This document shows positions 1-9,007 of a DNA stretch of 64,000 bases, in pieces (the first letter of the stretch is position 1; every line of letters starts with the position of its first letter). This stretch comes from Rhodocyclales bacterium (GTDB taxonomy: Bacteria; Pseudomonadota; Gammaproteobacteria; Burkholderiales; Rhodocyclaceae). The translations under genes and the position numbers were made by a program. Where the stretch lies: the NCBI GenBank assembly GCA_016235165.1, contig JACRLX010000046.1:1-64000 (forward strand), in the 5' to 3' direction. The notes below the pieces were generated by a model. The model saw only the letters and a program-made list of their open reading frames with translations, searched no databases and was not told where the DNA came from.

Positions 1-786
1 CTCAGCGGCCATGGCGTAGGTCGAACCGGCGTTCCACACCGGGTACCAGGCGCGGCCCGTGCCCTCGCCCACCGAACGCGGACGGAACAGGTTAACGCAG
101 CCGCCGGCGGCCAGCATCACAGCCTTGGCCTTGTACACATAGACCTTGTTCTCGCGCACCGAGAAGCCGACCGCGCCGGCGACGCGCGACGGGTCGTTCT
201 TGTCGTTGACCAGCTTGACGATGAACACTCGCTCCTGGATGCGGTCCAGGCCCAGCGCCTTCTTGGCGGCTTCGGCAACGATCCACTTGTAGGATTCGCC
301 GTTGATCATGATCTGCCACTTGCCCGAACGCACCGGCTGGCCACCATCCTTCAGCGCCGGCAGGCCTTCCTTCTGTGCTTCGGCGCCATCGTGACGAACG
401 CCTTCGGCGTCGGTCTTCCAGATCGGCAGGCCCCACTCCTCGAACAGGTGCACCGAGTCATCGACGTTGCGGCCGAGGTCGTAGGCCAGGTCGTCGCGGG
501 TGATGCCCATCAGGTCGTTGCTGACCATGCGCGCATAGTCGGCGGGGTCCTGCTTGTCGCCGATGTAGGTGTTGATCGCCGAGAGGCCCTGGGCCACGGC
601 GCCGGAGCGGTCCATGGCGGCCTTGTCTACCAGCTTGATCTTGAGTTCCTTGCCGGTCTCGGCCTTGACGGCCTCGGCCCAGCGCATCATTTCGTATGCC
701 GTGCCGCAGCAGGCCATGCCGCCGCCGATCAGCAGGATGTCCAGTTCTTCCTGGACGACTTCGGGTGCTTCGAATGTTCCAGCCAT
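1..786 (-). CDS. aprA: Adenylylsulfate reductase alpha subunit, 3' part missing
   Basis: This is the flavoprotein subunit of APS reductase, which in sulfur oxidisers makes APS from sulfite and AMP in the cytoplasm. The first 262 residues are present and the rest lies beyond the left edge. The N-terminus (MAGTFEAPEVV) is followed by an FAD dinucleotide-binding glycine motif (DILLIGGGMACCGTAYE, near residues 16-32). Further family-like stretches are DKAAMDRSGAVAQGLSAIN and AAGGCVNLFRPRSVGEG. It begins 20 bp after aprB, so the two subunits are co-transcribed. No frameshift is seen in the visible part. The identification is firm; the oxidative direction is inferred from context. Confidence 0.95.
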   Translation of the reverse strand, partial: MAGTFEAPEVVQEELDILLIGGGMACCGTAYEMMRWAEAVKAETGKELKIKLVDKAAMDRSGAVAQGLSAINTYIGDKQDPADYARMVSNDLMGITRDDLAYDLGRNVDDSVHLFEEWGLPIWKTDAEGVRHDGAEAQKEGLPALKDGGQPVRSGKWQIMINGESYKWIVAEAAKKALGLDRIQERVFIVKLVNDKNDPSRVAGAVGFSVRENKVYVYKAKAVMLAAGGCVNLFRPRSVGEGTGRAWYPVWNAGSTYAMAAE

Positions 787-806
787 TTTCGTTTCCTCGA
801 ATTGAA

Positions 807-1280
807 TTACTTGCGGATCAGCTCAGCCGGGTTTCCGGCACGGAAGCCACCCATCACGCCGCGGGTAAACACGCCGTCGGCGGTGATCTCGGCCATCTTG
901 GGCATCGGCTTGCCGCCGTAGGGATCGATCGAGCCTTCAGCCGTGGTGCGGATCGGGAACTTGAAACGCTTCAGCGTGCCGTTGCGGAACTTGATGGTCC
1001 ACATGATCGAATCCGATCCGCGCATCGGCTGCACCGAACCGCCGAGCGGAACGATGTCGGCATAATGGCGGGCCTCGATGGCGCCCTGCGGGCAGATCTT
1101 GACGCAGGAGTAGCACTCCCAGCACTGCTCCGGCTCCTGGTTGAAGGCCTTCATGGCGTGGCCGGTTTCGGTACCGTCCTTGTCCAGCTTCATCAGGTTA
1201 TGCGGGCAGATGTACATGCAGGCGGTCTTGTCCTGCCCCTTGCAGCCGTCGCACTTCTCGGTACGAACAAAGGTTGGCAT
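807..1280 (-). CDS. aprB: Adenylylsulfate reductase beta subunit
   Basis: This 157-residue iron-sulfur subunit passes electrons to and from AprA. Two [4Fe-4S] ferredoxin-like clusters are visible: CDGCKGQDKTAC..CP near residues 10-25 and CWECYSCVKICPQGAIE near residues 53-70. The C-terminal tail, which wraps around AprA in known structures, is present (ends GNPAELIRK). The length is normal for the family. It sits between sat and aprA, all on the minus strand, giving the order sat-aprB-aprA. No aprM or qmo genes are in the window, so the membrane electron acceptor must be encoded elsewhere or past the left edge. Confidence 0.96.
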   Translation of the reverse strand: MPTFVRTEKCDGCKGQDKTACMYICPHNLMKLDKDGTETGHAMKAFNQEPEQCWECYSCVKICPQGAIEARHYADIVPLGGSVQPMRGSDSIMWTIKFRNGTLKRFKFPIRTTAEGSIDPYGGKPMPKMAEITADGVFTRGVMGGFRAGNPAELIRK

Positions 1281-1347
1281 TTGTCTTCTACTCCTTGGTT
1301 ACGGTGTGGTTCGCGAAAAAAACTCGGTACGGAAAACTTGGTGATAC

Positions 1348-2562
1348 TCAGCGGGCGGAATGCCCGGACAGCTTGACTTCAACTTTTTCGTGCTCGGCCA
1401 GGCTACCGTAATACTTGCGCAGCACTTCCAGCACTTCCGGACGGGAAAACTCGGCGGGTACGTCGCCACCCTCGGACAGCATCTTGCGCAGCTTGGTGCC
1501 GGAGAGCAGCAGGCGCTTTTCCTCGGCATGCGGACAGGTACGGGCCGAGGCCATGCCGCCGCACTGGTAGCACCAGAAGGTCCAGTCGATCTTCAGCGCC
1601 TGGGTTTCCAGTGCGCCCTTGGGCAGTTCGTCGAAGATGTGGTGGGCGTCGAAGGGGCCGTAATAGCTGCCGACGCCGGCGTGGTCGCGGCCGACGATCA
1701 GGTGCGAGCAACCGTAGTTCTGGCGGAACAGCGCATGCAGCAGGGCCTCGCGCGGGCCGGCATAGCGCATGTCAAGCGGATAACCGGCCTGGATCACGGT
1801 CTTCTTGACGAAGTAGTTGTCGATCAGGGTGCTGATGGCTTCCGAGCGGACGTCGGCGGGAATGTCGCCGGGCTTGAGGTTGCCGAGCAGGGAATGCACC
1901 AGCACGCCGTCGCAGGTTTCGATCGCCACCTTGGCCAGGTATTCGTGCGAGCGGTGCATCGGATTGCGCGTCTGGAAGGCGGCAACCTTGCTCCAACCGT
2001 AGGATTCGAACAGCGCACGGGTCTGCTTGGGACTCATCAGCAGGTCGCCGTAGGTCTCGGGGAAGCCACCCAGCGACAGCACCTTGACCGGGCCGGCGAG
2101 GTTGATTTCGCCCTGCTCCATGACCATCTTGACGCCCGGGTGCTCCAGGTCGGTGGTCTTGAACACCGTGGCGCACTCGTGCGCCTTGTCGATCGCATAC
2201 TTCTCGGTCACCTGCATGGTGGCCAGTATCGAGCCGTCATCGGGATCGATCAGCGCCACGTCGCCGGCGACCTTGATGCCCTCGGCGGTGGCCTTGTCGG
2301 TGGACAGCGTGATCGGGATCGGCCAGAACAGGCCGCTGGCCATTTTCATGCCGTCACAGACACCCTGCCAGTCGGCATGGGTCATGAAGCCTTCGAGCGG
2401 GGTGAAGCCACCCTGGCCCATCATGACGATGTCGCCCTTTTCGCGCGAGCTGACCCTGACCTTCGGCAGCGACGCCGCGCGGGCCAGCTCGGAAATCAAT
2501 GCCTCGCCTTCAAGCAACAGGGGTCGCAGACTGCCACCGCCGTGCGGATTGACCAACGCCAT
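1348..2562 (-). CDS. sat: ATP sulfurylase (sulfate adenylyltransferase), dissimilatory type
   Basis: A 404-residue enzyme that interconverts APS plus pyrophosphate with ATP plus sulfate. In sulfur oxidisers it releases sulfate and conserves energy as ATP. The nucleotide-binding motif [13 protein letters not shown] (QxRNPxHxxH type) is near residue 197 and [17 protein letters not shown] near residue 295. A CxxC..C..H pattern (WCYQCGG..TCPH) near residues 330-345 fits the zinc site of dissimilatory enzymes. The start follows a good GGAGGAGG ribosome-binding site. It is the first gene of the sat-aprBA unit and is divergent from rfbG. Confidence 0.96.
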   Translation of the reverse strand: MALVNPHGGGSLRPLLLEGEALISELARAASLPKVRVSSREKGDIVMMGQGGFTPLEGFMTHADWQGVCDGMKMASGLFWPIPITLSTDKATAEGIKVAGDVALIDPDDGSILATMQVTEKYAIDKAHECATVFKTTDLEHPGVKMVMEQGEINLAGPVKVLSLGGFPETYGDLLMSPKQTRALFESYGWSKVAAFQTRNPMHRSHEYLAKVAIETCDGVLVHSLLGNLKPGDIPADVRSEAISTLIDNYFVKKTVIQAGYPLDMRYAGPREALLHALFRQNYGCSHLIVGRDHAGVGSYYGPFDAHHIFDELPKGALETQALKIDWTFWCYQCGGMASARTCPHAEEKRLLLSGTKLRKMLSEGGDVPAEFSRPEVLEVLRKYYGSLAEHEKVEVKLSGHSAR

Positions 2563-2611
2563 GCCGAGCCTCCTCCGAATATGGTTTTTCGTGAAGGCCG
2601 AAGGTTAACAA

Positions 2612-2652
2612 ATCCCCAATACCCGCCGATGCGATTATTTCTATTTGGGGAT
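2612..2652. promoter_or_regulatory. Inverted repeat in the sat/rfbG divergent intergenic region
   Basis: The 290-bp gap between the divergent sat and rfbG genes holds an 8-bp inverted repeat, ATCCCCAA (2612-2619) and TTGGGGAT (2645-2652). It lies about 50-90 bp upstream of the sat start in an AT-richer stretch. A second imperfect hairpin (GTGCG/CGCAC, 2716-2737) lies nearer rfbG. The position fits an operator for sat-aprBA, but no regulator is identified. No convincing sigma-70 boxes were picked out. Confidence 0.35.
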
Positions 2653-2852
2653 AAGGGTTTGTTTATCTTCCTGGCAAAAAGTCCTCATACCCTGCTCTGG
2701 TAACATCCATTCCGCGTGCGCGGGATGACCCCCGCACGATATCCCGTCGATGACGTGCGCGCATCACCGCAGGTAACGGAATAGCGACCCCCAACCAACA
2801 GCTGCCAAATGACCAACAAGCCTTTCTTGATCAATTGCGGGCGCGCGTTGAA

Positions 2853-3920
2853 ATGACGCCCGGCACGGGCTTCTGGCACGGTCGGCGCGTCTTCCTCACC
2901 GGCCATACCGGCTTCAAGGGCGCCTGGCTCGGTCTCTGGCTGCAAAGAGTCGGCGCCCGGGTCACGGCGTTTTCGTTGGCACCGCCGACGCAACCCAACT
3001 TGTTTGAAGTTGCGTGCGTGGCCCAGGGCATGGATTCGCGGCATGGCGACATTCGGGATTTCTCGGCGCTGACGACAGCCCTGGCGGAAAGTCAGGCCAG
3101 CGTGGTGTTCCACTTGGCGGCGCAAGCTACCGTGGCCGAGGGTTACCGCTCGGCGCGAGATACCTATGCCACCAACCTCACCGGTACCCTGAACCTGCTT
3201 GACGCCATCCGCGACTGCCGGACAGTCGAGGCCGCCGTGATTGTCACCAGCGACAAATGCTATGCGCCGGCGGTGGATGACAAGTCGCTGGACGAAGACT
3301 CGCCCATGGGCGGGCTTGATCCTTATAGCGCCAGCAAAAGCAGCGCCGAGATCGCCGTCCGCTCCTGGCGCGAGTCTTTTTTCGGCGGGCCGGAGGCACC
3401 GCGCATCGCAACTGCCCGCGCCGGAAACGTCATCGGCGGCGGCGACTGGGGAGCACACCGCCTGCTGCCCGACCTGTTCACCGCCTTTGCCGCCGGCAAG
3501 GTTCCGTCGCTGCGCATGCCCGACGCGATCCGTCCCTGGCAGCATGTGCTCGACGCCCTGCACGGCTACCTGTTGCTCGCCGAAGCGCTGGCGGGCAAGG
3601 ACGGCCCCCGCTTTGCCACGGGCTGGAACTTCGGCCCGGATGCCGCCGACGAGCTCAGCGTCGCCGAAATCGCCGCCCGCGCCGCCGCACTCTGGGGCAA
3701 GGAGGCGCGAATCGATACCTCCGCCGCCAACTTCCAGAAGGAAACGCGGACGCTGCGCCTCGACAGCACGCGGGCGCGCCGCCTGCTCTGTTGGCAGCCG
3801 CACTGGCGCCTCGATCAGGCCATGCGGCGCACCGCGGACTGGTACCGCGCCTGGTCGCAGGGGCAGGACCTGCGAGCCATCAGCCTGGCCCAGCTCGACG
3901 ACTACCTGGCGGCGGCATGA
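2853..3920 (+). CDS. rfbG: CDP-glucose 4,6-dehydratase
   Basis: A short-chain dehydrogenase-fold enzyme that turns CDP-D-glucose into CDP-4-keto-6-deoxy-D-glucose, the entry to CDP-3,6-dideoxyhexoses. The 355-residue protein has the NAD-binding motif [11 protein letters not shown] at residues 14-24, the TSDKCY stretch, and the catalytic YSASK (YxxxK) tetrad. I use ATG at 2853; an in-frame TTG lies 18 bp upstream without better support. Its stop overlaps the rfbH start (ATGA), so the pair is translationally coupled. The usual upstream partner, glucose-1-phosphate cytidylyltransferase (RfbF), is not in this window. Confidence 0.93.
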   Translation: MTPGTGFWHGRRVFLTGHTGFKGAWLGLWLQRVGARVTAFSLAPPTQPNLFEVACVAQGMDSRHGDIRDFSALTTALAESQASVVFHLAAQATVAEGYRSARDTYATNLTGTLNLLDAIRDCRTVEAAVIVTSDKCYAPAVDDKSLDEDSPMGGLDPYSASKSSAEIAVRSWRESFFGGPEAPRIATARAGNVIGGGDWGAHRLLPDLFTAFAAGKVPSLRMPDAIRPWQHVLDALHGYLLLAEALAGKDGPRFATGWNFGPDAADELSVAEIAARAAALWGKEARIDTSAANFQKETRTLRLDSTRARRLLCWQPHWRLDQAMRRTADWYRAWSQGQDLRAISLAQLDDYLAAA

Positions 3921-5230
3921 CAAACGAGGCATTGCGCAGGAGCATCCTCGACCAGGTGCGCGAATTCGCCGCCGCCCAGGAAGCACCGCGCCCCTTCCAC
4001 CCCGGCCAGACGCCGGTGCCGCCGGCCGGCCGCGTGCTCGATGCCGAGGCCTATGTGGCGCTGGTCGACGCGGCGCTCGACGGCTGGCTGACCACCGGCC
4101 GCTTCAACGACGAATTCGAGCGCCTGATCGCGCAACGCACCGGCGTGAAGCGCGCGCTGACCACCAACTCCGGATCCTCGGCCAACCTGCTGGCGCTCTC
4201 CGCCCTGAGCTCGCCCATGCTTGGCGAGCGAGCCCTGCAGCCCGGCGACGAAGTCATCACCTCGGCGGCGGGCTTTCCGACCACCATCAACCCGATACTG
4301 CAAAACGGCCTGACGCCGGTCTTCGTGGATTCCGAACTGCCGTACTACAACCCAACGCCCAAGGCCATCGCGGCGGCGATCGGGCCGCACACCCGCGCCA
4401 TCATGCTCGCCCACGCCTTGGGCAATCCCTTCCGCGCCGACGAACTGCGGGCACTGGCCGACCGCCACGGCCTCTGGCTGGTCGAGGACTGCTGCGATGC
4501 CTTCGGCTCGACCCTGCACGGGCGCAGCGTCGGCAACTTCGGCCACCTCGGCACCCTCTCCTTCTACCCGGCGCACCACATCACCACCGGCGAGGGCGGT
4601 GCGGTATTTACCGACGATCCGCTGCTGGCGCGCATCGTCGAATCCTTCCGCGACTGGGGCCGCGACTGCTACTGCGCGCCGGGCAAGGACAACACCTGCG
4701 GCAAGCGCTTCGACTGGCAGCTCGGCGACCTGCCCTGCGGCTACGACCACAAGTACACCTATTCCCACGCCGGCTACAACCTCAAGATCACCGACATGCA
4801 GGCGGCGCTGGGCGTGGCGCAGATCAGGCGGCTCGACGAATTCATCGCCGCCCGTCGCGCCAATTTCCGGCATCTGCGCGAGCGGCTGCGCGACTGCGAG
4901 GAATTCCTGATCCTGCCCGAGGCAACCGCCGGCAGCGACCCGTCCTGGTTCGGCTTCCTCCTCACGTTGCGAGAGAACGCACCATGCGACCGCGTCGATC
5001 TGTTGCGATACCTGGATCAGCACAAGGTCGGCACCCGCCTGCTGTTCGCCGGCAATGTCACCCGCCAGCCCTACATGAAGGAGCGCCATTTCCGCGTCAG
5101 CGGCGAATTGCCCGTTGCCAACATCATCACCGAGCGCAGCTTCTGGATCGGTGTCTATCCCGGCCTCAGCACCGGGATGCTGGACTACGCCGCCGACCGC
5201 ATTCGCGAATTCCTCGGAGTCGGCTTCTGA
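3917..5230 (+). CDS. rfbH: CDP-4-keto-6-deoxyglucose 3-dehydrase (E1, RfbH/DdhC)
   Basis: A PMP-dependent iron-sulfur enzyme that removes the C-3 hydroxyl of CDP-4-keto-6-deoxy-D-glucose. The 437-residue protein shows two E1 diagnostics. The usual aminotransferase lysine is replaced by histidine in the stretch [13 protein letters not shown]. The cysteines obey C-x57-C-x-C-x7-C exactly (from the second C of EDCCDAF to CYC and then C), which is the [2Fe-2S] ligand spacing of E1. It overlaps rfbG by 4 bp. The E3 reductase partner (DdhD/AscD) is not in the window, so the electron donor must come from elsewhere. Confidence 0.95.
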   Translation: MTNEALRRSILDQVREFAAAQEAPRPFHPGQTPVPPAGRVLDAEAYVALVDAALDGWLTTGRFNDEFERLIAQRTGVKRALTTNSGSSANLLALSALSSPMLGERALQPGDEVITSAAGFPTTINPILQNGLTPVFVDSELPYYNPTPKAIAAAIGPHTRAIMLAHALGNPFRADELRALADRHGLWLVEDCCDAFGSTLHGRSVGNFGHLGTLSFYPAHHITTGEGGAVFTDDPLLARIVESFRDWGRDCYCAPGKDNTCGKRFDWQLGDLPCGYDHKYTYSHAGYNLKITDMQAALGVAQIRRLDEFIAARRANFRHLRERLRDCEEFLILPEATAGSDPSWFGFLLTLRENAPCDRVDLLRYLDQHKVGTRLLFAGNVTRQPYMKERHFRVSGELPVANIITERSFWIGVYPGLSTGMLDYAADRIREFLGVGF

Positions 5231-5232
5231 GC

Positions 5233-6282
5233 ATGCCGCTACCGCCCGTTCCCGTCGAGGATCGCGAACACATCCTGCGGCACACGGCAGATATTTGGCG
5301 TGAACTTGCCGGCGCACGTTTCTTCATCACCGGCGGTACAGGCTTCTTTGGCAAGTGGCTGCTGGAAAGCATCGCCGCCGCAAACGACAGCCTGGGCGTG
5401 GATGTCCGCGCCACCGTTCTGAGCCGCGATCCGGCACGTTTTGCCGCTACGGTTCCACACCTTGCCGCAAGGCCGGAGTTGGAGTGGCTGAGCGGCGAAC
5501 CGGCACAATTTGCACCACCATCCGGTGCCTTCGATTACCTACTAGACTTCGCCACTCCCAGCGCATTGGAAGTCGGCGCCGGCGGCACGGCGATCATCGA
5601 CCACTGTCTGCAAGGGACTGAATACCTGTTGGGATTTGCGAAGGCCGCCAGAGTGCGGCGCATCCTCTACGCGAGTTCGGGCGCCGTATATGGGCGTCAG
5701 CCCGCGTACCTGAAGCGGATTCCCGAAGACTTCGTCGCCGATCCGGCCGTCGTATCTCCCTATGGCCGGCTGAAGCAGCGGACGGAAACCCGGCTTCTCG
5801 CCTCGGACATCGACTGCGTGATCACCCGCGGTTTCGCCTTCATCGGCCCCTATCTGCCGTTGACAGATAAGTTCGCAGCCGGGAGCTTCATCCGAGACGC
5901 ACTTGCCGGAGGGCCGATCCACATCCTTGGCGACGGCACGCCGATACGCAGCTACCTGTATGCTACCGACCTAGCGATATGGTTACTGACGCTATTGGTG
6001 AAAGGCAAGCCGTCAGAGGCGTACAACGTCGGCTCGAACGAAGCCATCTCTCTTGCAGACGTGGCAAGGTTGATTGGAGGTACCGCTAATGGGATAACAG
6101 TCAATGTTGCGCAGGTACCAAACCTAACCGAGACGCAACGGTACGTTCCTGAAATTTCTAAAGCAGGAGCCGAACTCGGGCTGGAAGTCCGAATTCCCAT
6201 TGCAACGACTTTGAGCAAAGCCATGGAATGGTCACGGTACCTCAGTAAAAATACGGGCAACCAAAGTACTCTTGTAACTTGA
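5233..6282 (+). CDS. NAD-dependent epimerase/dehydratase, candidate CDP-sugar 4-ketoreductase
   Basis: An extended short-chain dehydrogenase of 349 residues. GGTGFFGKWLLES near residue 35 is the nucleotide-binding glycine motif. The catalytic residues appear as ASSGAVYG followed by SPYGRLKQ (YxxxK). It starts 2 bp after rfbH, so it is in the same operon and probably acts on the RfbH product. By position it could be a CDP-paratose/CDP-abequose-type synthase, or a YerF-like reductase if the thiamine-diphosphate enzyme at 14857 is YerE-like. Sequence alone does not separate these options. Confidence 0.8.
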   Translation: MPLPPVPVEDREHILRHTADIWRELAGARFFITGGTGFFGKWLLESIAAANDSLGVDVRATVLSRDPARFAATVPHLAARPELEWLSGEPAQFAPPSGAFDYLLDFATPSALEVGAGGTAIIDHCLQGTEYLLGFAKAARVRRILYASSGAVYGRQPAYLKRIPEDFVADPAVVSPYGRLKQRTETRLLASDIDCVITRGFAFIGPYLPLTDKFAAGSFIRDALAGGPIHILGDGTPIRSYLYATDLAIWLLTLLVKGKPSEAYNVGSNEAISLADVARLIGGTANGITVNVAQVPNLTETQRYVPEISKAGAELGLEVRIPIATTLSKAMEWSRYLSKNTGNQSTLVT

Positions 6283-6294
6283 AAAAAATCGCAA

Positions 6295-7134
6295 GTGAAA
6301 CGCGGTACCTCTCCAGAAGTTTTCATAGACGGCACCCCCCCCGCGTTTCTCGGCTATTGCCTTGAATTGTGGAAGTTCCGCGAGGTCGCTACGATGCTGA
6401 TCCGTCGCGACCTCATCGTTCGGTTCCGCCAGACCTACTTCGGCCTGGCCTGGCTACTGTTCAAACCGCTAATGCTGATGGTGGCAATGAGCTTTGCCTT
6501 TGGCTTTCTCGCAGGTTTTGAGAAGAACCACATGGCCCCATATCAATTGATTATTTTTTGCGGTGTTATCCCTTGGTACTTTTTTTCCAACGCCGTGCCT
6601 GACGGCATGAACTCATTGCTCGGGCACTTGCACATTATCCAAAAGGCGTACTTTCCCCGCGCCATTCTTCCGATTTCGGTCATCGCCGTCGATGCGCTTG
6701 AATTCATGGCAGCCTGGTTACTTTTTGCGCTGGGTTGCATCTGGTTCAGTTACCTGCCCGGATGGCAGATAGTTTTTTGCCCACTGTTTCTCATTCAACT
6801 GGCCATCCTTTGCGTCGCTATTGGCTTGCTGCTATCGATAGGAAACCTGCGCTTTCGTGACGTCGGCAACCTGGTTCCATTCTTGTTGACCATGGGCTTT
6901 TTCGTCACGCCAATCGGCTATACCGCCAACCGCATTCCCGCCGAATGGCAGTTCGTATACGCGCTGAACCCTCTGGTCGGCATCGTCGAGGGCCTGCGCT
7001 GGAGCCTGCTCAACGGCATGGACGGATTCCCGCTCGGCCCAGTGCTCGAATCGCTGGCCATCACCACCCTGACGGGCTTTTTTGCGGTACGTCAATTCCT
7101 CACCACCGACCTCCACCTTGCCGACATGGCCTAA
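6295..7134 (+). CDS. wzm: ABC-2 type polysaccharide export permease (Wzm/TagG family)
   Basis: Inner-membrane permease of the ABC-dependent O-antigen export route. It has 279 residues and starts at GTG. The N-terminal amphipathic LIRRDLIVRFRQTYFGLAW is typical of this family. About six hydrophobic segments follow, including a long one around FEFMAAWLLFALG and the family-like CGVIPWYFFSNAVPDGMNSLL stretch. It directly precedes the ATPase gene with 3 bp between them. It implies that the repeat-unit polymer is made in the cytoplasm and exported by ABC transporter rather than by Wzx/Wzy. Confidence 0.88.
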   Translation: MKRGTSPEVFIDGTPPAFLGYCLELWKFREVATMLIRRDLIVRFRQTYFGLAWLLFKPLMLMVAMSFAFGFLAGFEKNHMAPYQLIIFCGVIPWYFFSNAVPDGMNSLLGHLHIIQKAYFPRAILPISVIAVDALEFMAAWLLFALGCIWFSYLPGWQIVFCPLFLIQLAILCVAIGLLLSIGNLRFRDVGNLVPFLLTMGFFVTPIGYTANRIPAEWQFVYALNPLVGIVEGLRWSLLNGMDGFPLGPVLESLAITTLTGFFAVRQFLTTDLHLADMA

Positions 7135-7137
7135 CCG

Positions 7138-7854
7138 ATGAGTCCGATCGCCATTGACATCATAAATCTGGGCAAGCGCTACGCTTTGTCGCACACCCGG
7201 CGACCAGACAATCTCAAGGTCTGGCTGAAGGGCATGGCGCGCACCATGATCGGGACCACGACACCGCCAGCCGACGAGGAGTTCTGGGCCTTGCGCGAAG
7301 TATCGCTGCGCGTCGATTCGGGTGAATGTCTCGCGCTGGTAGGCCGCAACGGTTCGGGAAAGTCAACACTGCTGAAGATCGTATCGCGCATCATTCCGCC
7401 TACCGACGGGCTCATCCGCGTTCAAGGCCGGGTCGCCTCGCTACTGGAGGTGGGTACCGGCTTCCATCCCGAGCTCACTGGCCGGGAGAACATCTTTCTC
7501 AACGGCGCCTTGCTCGGTTGCCCCGAGCGTGTCATCCGCCGGCGCTTCGACGAGATCGTCGCCTTTTCCGGAGTCGAACGATTCCTGGATACGCCGGTCA
7601 AGCACTATTCCAGCGGGATGTACGTACGGCTCGCCTACGCCGTGGCGGCGCATGTCGACGCCGACATTCTGGTGATCGACGAGGTGCTGGCCGTCGGTGA
7701 CGCCGAATTCCAAGAGAAATGCCTGGCCCACCTGGCGACGCAAAAGGCCCGCGGCGCCGCGGTGGTATTCGTTTCTCACAGCTCTGAAACCGTAGGCGCG
7801 CTCGCCACACGGCAGGTCCAACTCGAAGCTGGTCGGATTGTCCTCGGCGAATGA
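7138..7854 (+). CDS. wzt: Polysaccharide ABC transporter ATP-binding protein, short form
   Basis: Nucleotide-binding partner of the permease at 6295. Walker A is GRNGSGKST (near residue 68), the signature is YSSGMYVRLAYA (near residue 155), and Walker B is ADILVIDEVLAVGD. At 238 residues it lacks the C-terminal carbohydrate-binding domain that in larger Wzt proteins recognises the modified non-reducing end of the polymer. This implies export without terminal-cap recognition by Wzt. The next gene starts 10 bp downstream in another frame. Confidence 0.92.
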   Translation: MSPIAIDIINLGKRYALSHTRRPDNLKVWLKGMARTMIGTTTPPADEEFWALREVSLRVDSGECLALVGRNGSGKSTLLKIVSRIIPPTDGLIRVQGRVASLLEVGTGFHPELTGRENIFLNGALLGCPERVIRRRFDEIVAFSGVERFLDTPVKHYSSGMYVRLAYAVAAHVDADILVIDEVLAVGDAEFQEKCLAHLATQKARGAAVVFVSHSSETVGALATRQVQLEAGRIVLGE

Positions 7855-7864
7855 ACTCGTTGCG

Positions 7865-9007
7865 ATGGCGGACGGCAGCGGCGCCCCGTCGCCCTTGCTG
7901 TCGATCTGCATCGCCACCTTCAACCGCGCCGACTTTATCGGGGAGACTCTGGCCGCTTTCGTTCCCCAGATCGACGCCTCGGTCGAGGTTGTAATCGTCG
8001 ATGGTGCCAGTTGCGACTCGACACCCGAAGTTGTCGCCGCAATGATAAGCGCCCATCCCCGGCTGGCTTGGCGCTACGTTCGAGCCGAGCGCAATTCAGG
8101 CGTTGACGCTGACTACGATCAGGCCGTCGAACTCGCTCGCGGTCACTATTGCTGGCTTTTTCCCGATGACGATCTGCCTTGTCCAGGGGCGGTGGCAAAA
8201 CTCAAGCGTGCCTTGGTCGACGAACCCGACGTCGTTGTGGTCAACGCCCGGTTCATGAGCCCTGACCTGAGCGAGGTTCTAGACGCGCCCCGGCTCAAGG
8301 TCGATGACGACGAATCATTCGACCGCGAGACGATGGACGACTTCCTCGCCAAAACCATTTTCTACCTCACCTACATCGGCGGCTGCGTCGTGCGGCGTGA
8401 CTTCTGGCTTGCCCGCGAGCGAAAGCGCTACCACGGCACCGCCTTCGCGCATATCGGCGTGATCTGCCAGGATCCGCTGCCCGCCAGGTCCAGGTTGATC
8501 AGCGCTCCGCTGATCAATTATCGGCACGGCAACGCGCTGTGGCGCCCGCGCAGCTTCGAGATATGGATGTTGGGGTGGCCGCAACTGATAGCCTCGCTGA
8601 CCGCAGTCTCGCCACGCGTGCGATTGGCAGCCTATGACCCATCACCTCACCGGGTCGTTCAGTTGCTCTCCTATCACCTCGCGGTCGGCGGGCGCATAGA
8701 AGGCGAACTCTGGCGGCGTTTCCTCAACGACATTCCGCTTGGGCCGATGCGACCCATAGCTTGCGCGCTACACGCGTTGCCCTCCGTCCTGACCAACTTT
8801 CTGCTCTGTGGCTACGCGTGCATCTTCATGCGCGACGCGATGGTGGTTTGCTACGACCTATTCACAAGTCCGAACGCCACTCCGGCGACGCGCGCCCTTG
8901 CCCGCCTGACGCGCTTGCCCGCCCCGCTTCTGCGGGCCATTAGCATAGCAGGGCGATCCAACGGCCGGCACCGGCCAGATAACGCCAATGTCATTGCGCC
9001 GCCATGA
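7865..9007 (+). CDS. Glycosyltransferase family 2
   Basis: A GT-A fold enzyme of 380 residues. The N-terminal LSICIATFNRADFIGETL motif and the acceptor/metal region CWLFPDDDLPCPGAV (DDD in place of DxD, near residue 100) support the call. A hydrophobic stretch in the C-terminal third suggests peripheral membrane contact. I prefer ATG 7865 over an upstream in-frame TTG inside wzt. Its end overlaps the next gene by 4 bp (ATGA). The related protein at 9004 shares the same layout, so the two look like paralogues adding consecutive sugars. The donor sugar cannot be read from sequence. Confidence 0.86.
   Translation: MADGSGAPSPLLSICIATFNRADFIGETLAAFVPQIDASVEVVIVDGASCDSTPEVVAAMISAHPRLAWRYVRAERNSGVDADYDQAVELARGHYCWLFPDDDLPCPGAVAKLKRALVDEPDVVVVNARFMSPDLSEVLDAPRLKVDDDESFDRETMDDFLAKTIFYLTYIGGCVVRRDFWLARERKRYHGTAFAHIGVICQDPLPARSRLISAPLINYRHGNALWRPRSFEIWMLGWPQLIASLTAVSPRVRLAAYDPSPHRVVQLLSYHLAVGGRIEGELWRRFLNDIPLGPMRPIACALHALPSVLTNFLLCGYACIFMRDAMVVCYDLFTSPNATPATRALARLTRLPAPLLRAISIAGRSNGRHRPDNANVIAPP

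Noticed and set aside
1360-2703. 447-residue plus-strand open frame opposite sat
   Set aside because: A shadow of the sat gene caused by high GC content; no start signal or known motif.
2810-2857. Short plus-strand ORF ([15 protein letters not shown]) before rfbG
   Set aside because: Fifteen codons without a clear ribosome-binding site; could be a leader peptide but nothing supports it.
2685-3986. 433-residue minus-strand open frame opposite rfbG
   Set aside because: It mirrors rfbG, whose catalytic motifs are intact; composition is low-complexity and no family is seen.
3241-5232. Plus-strand open frame upstream of the epimerase at 5233
   Set aside because: It is a high-GC shadow of rfbG and rfbH in another frame; the predicted residues are Arg/Pro-rich and match nothing.
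3902-5317. 471-residue minus-strand open frame opposite rfbH
   Set aside because: RfbH on the other strand has exact E1 cysteine spacing; the antisense frame is a GC artefact.
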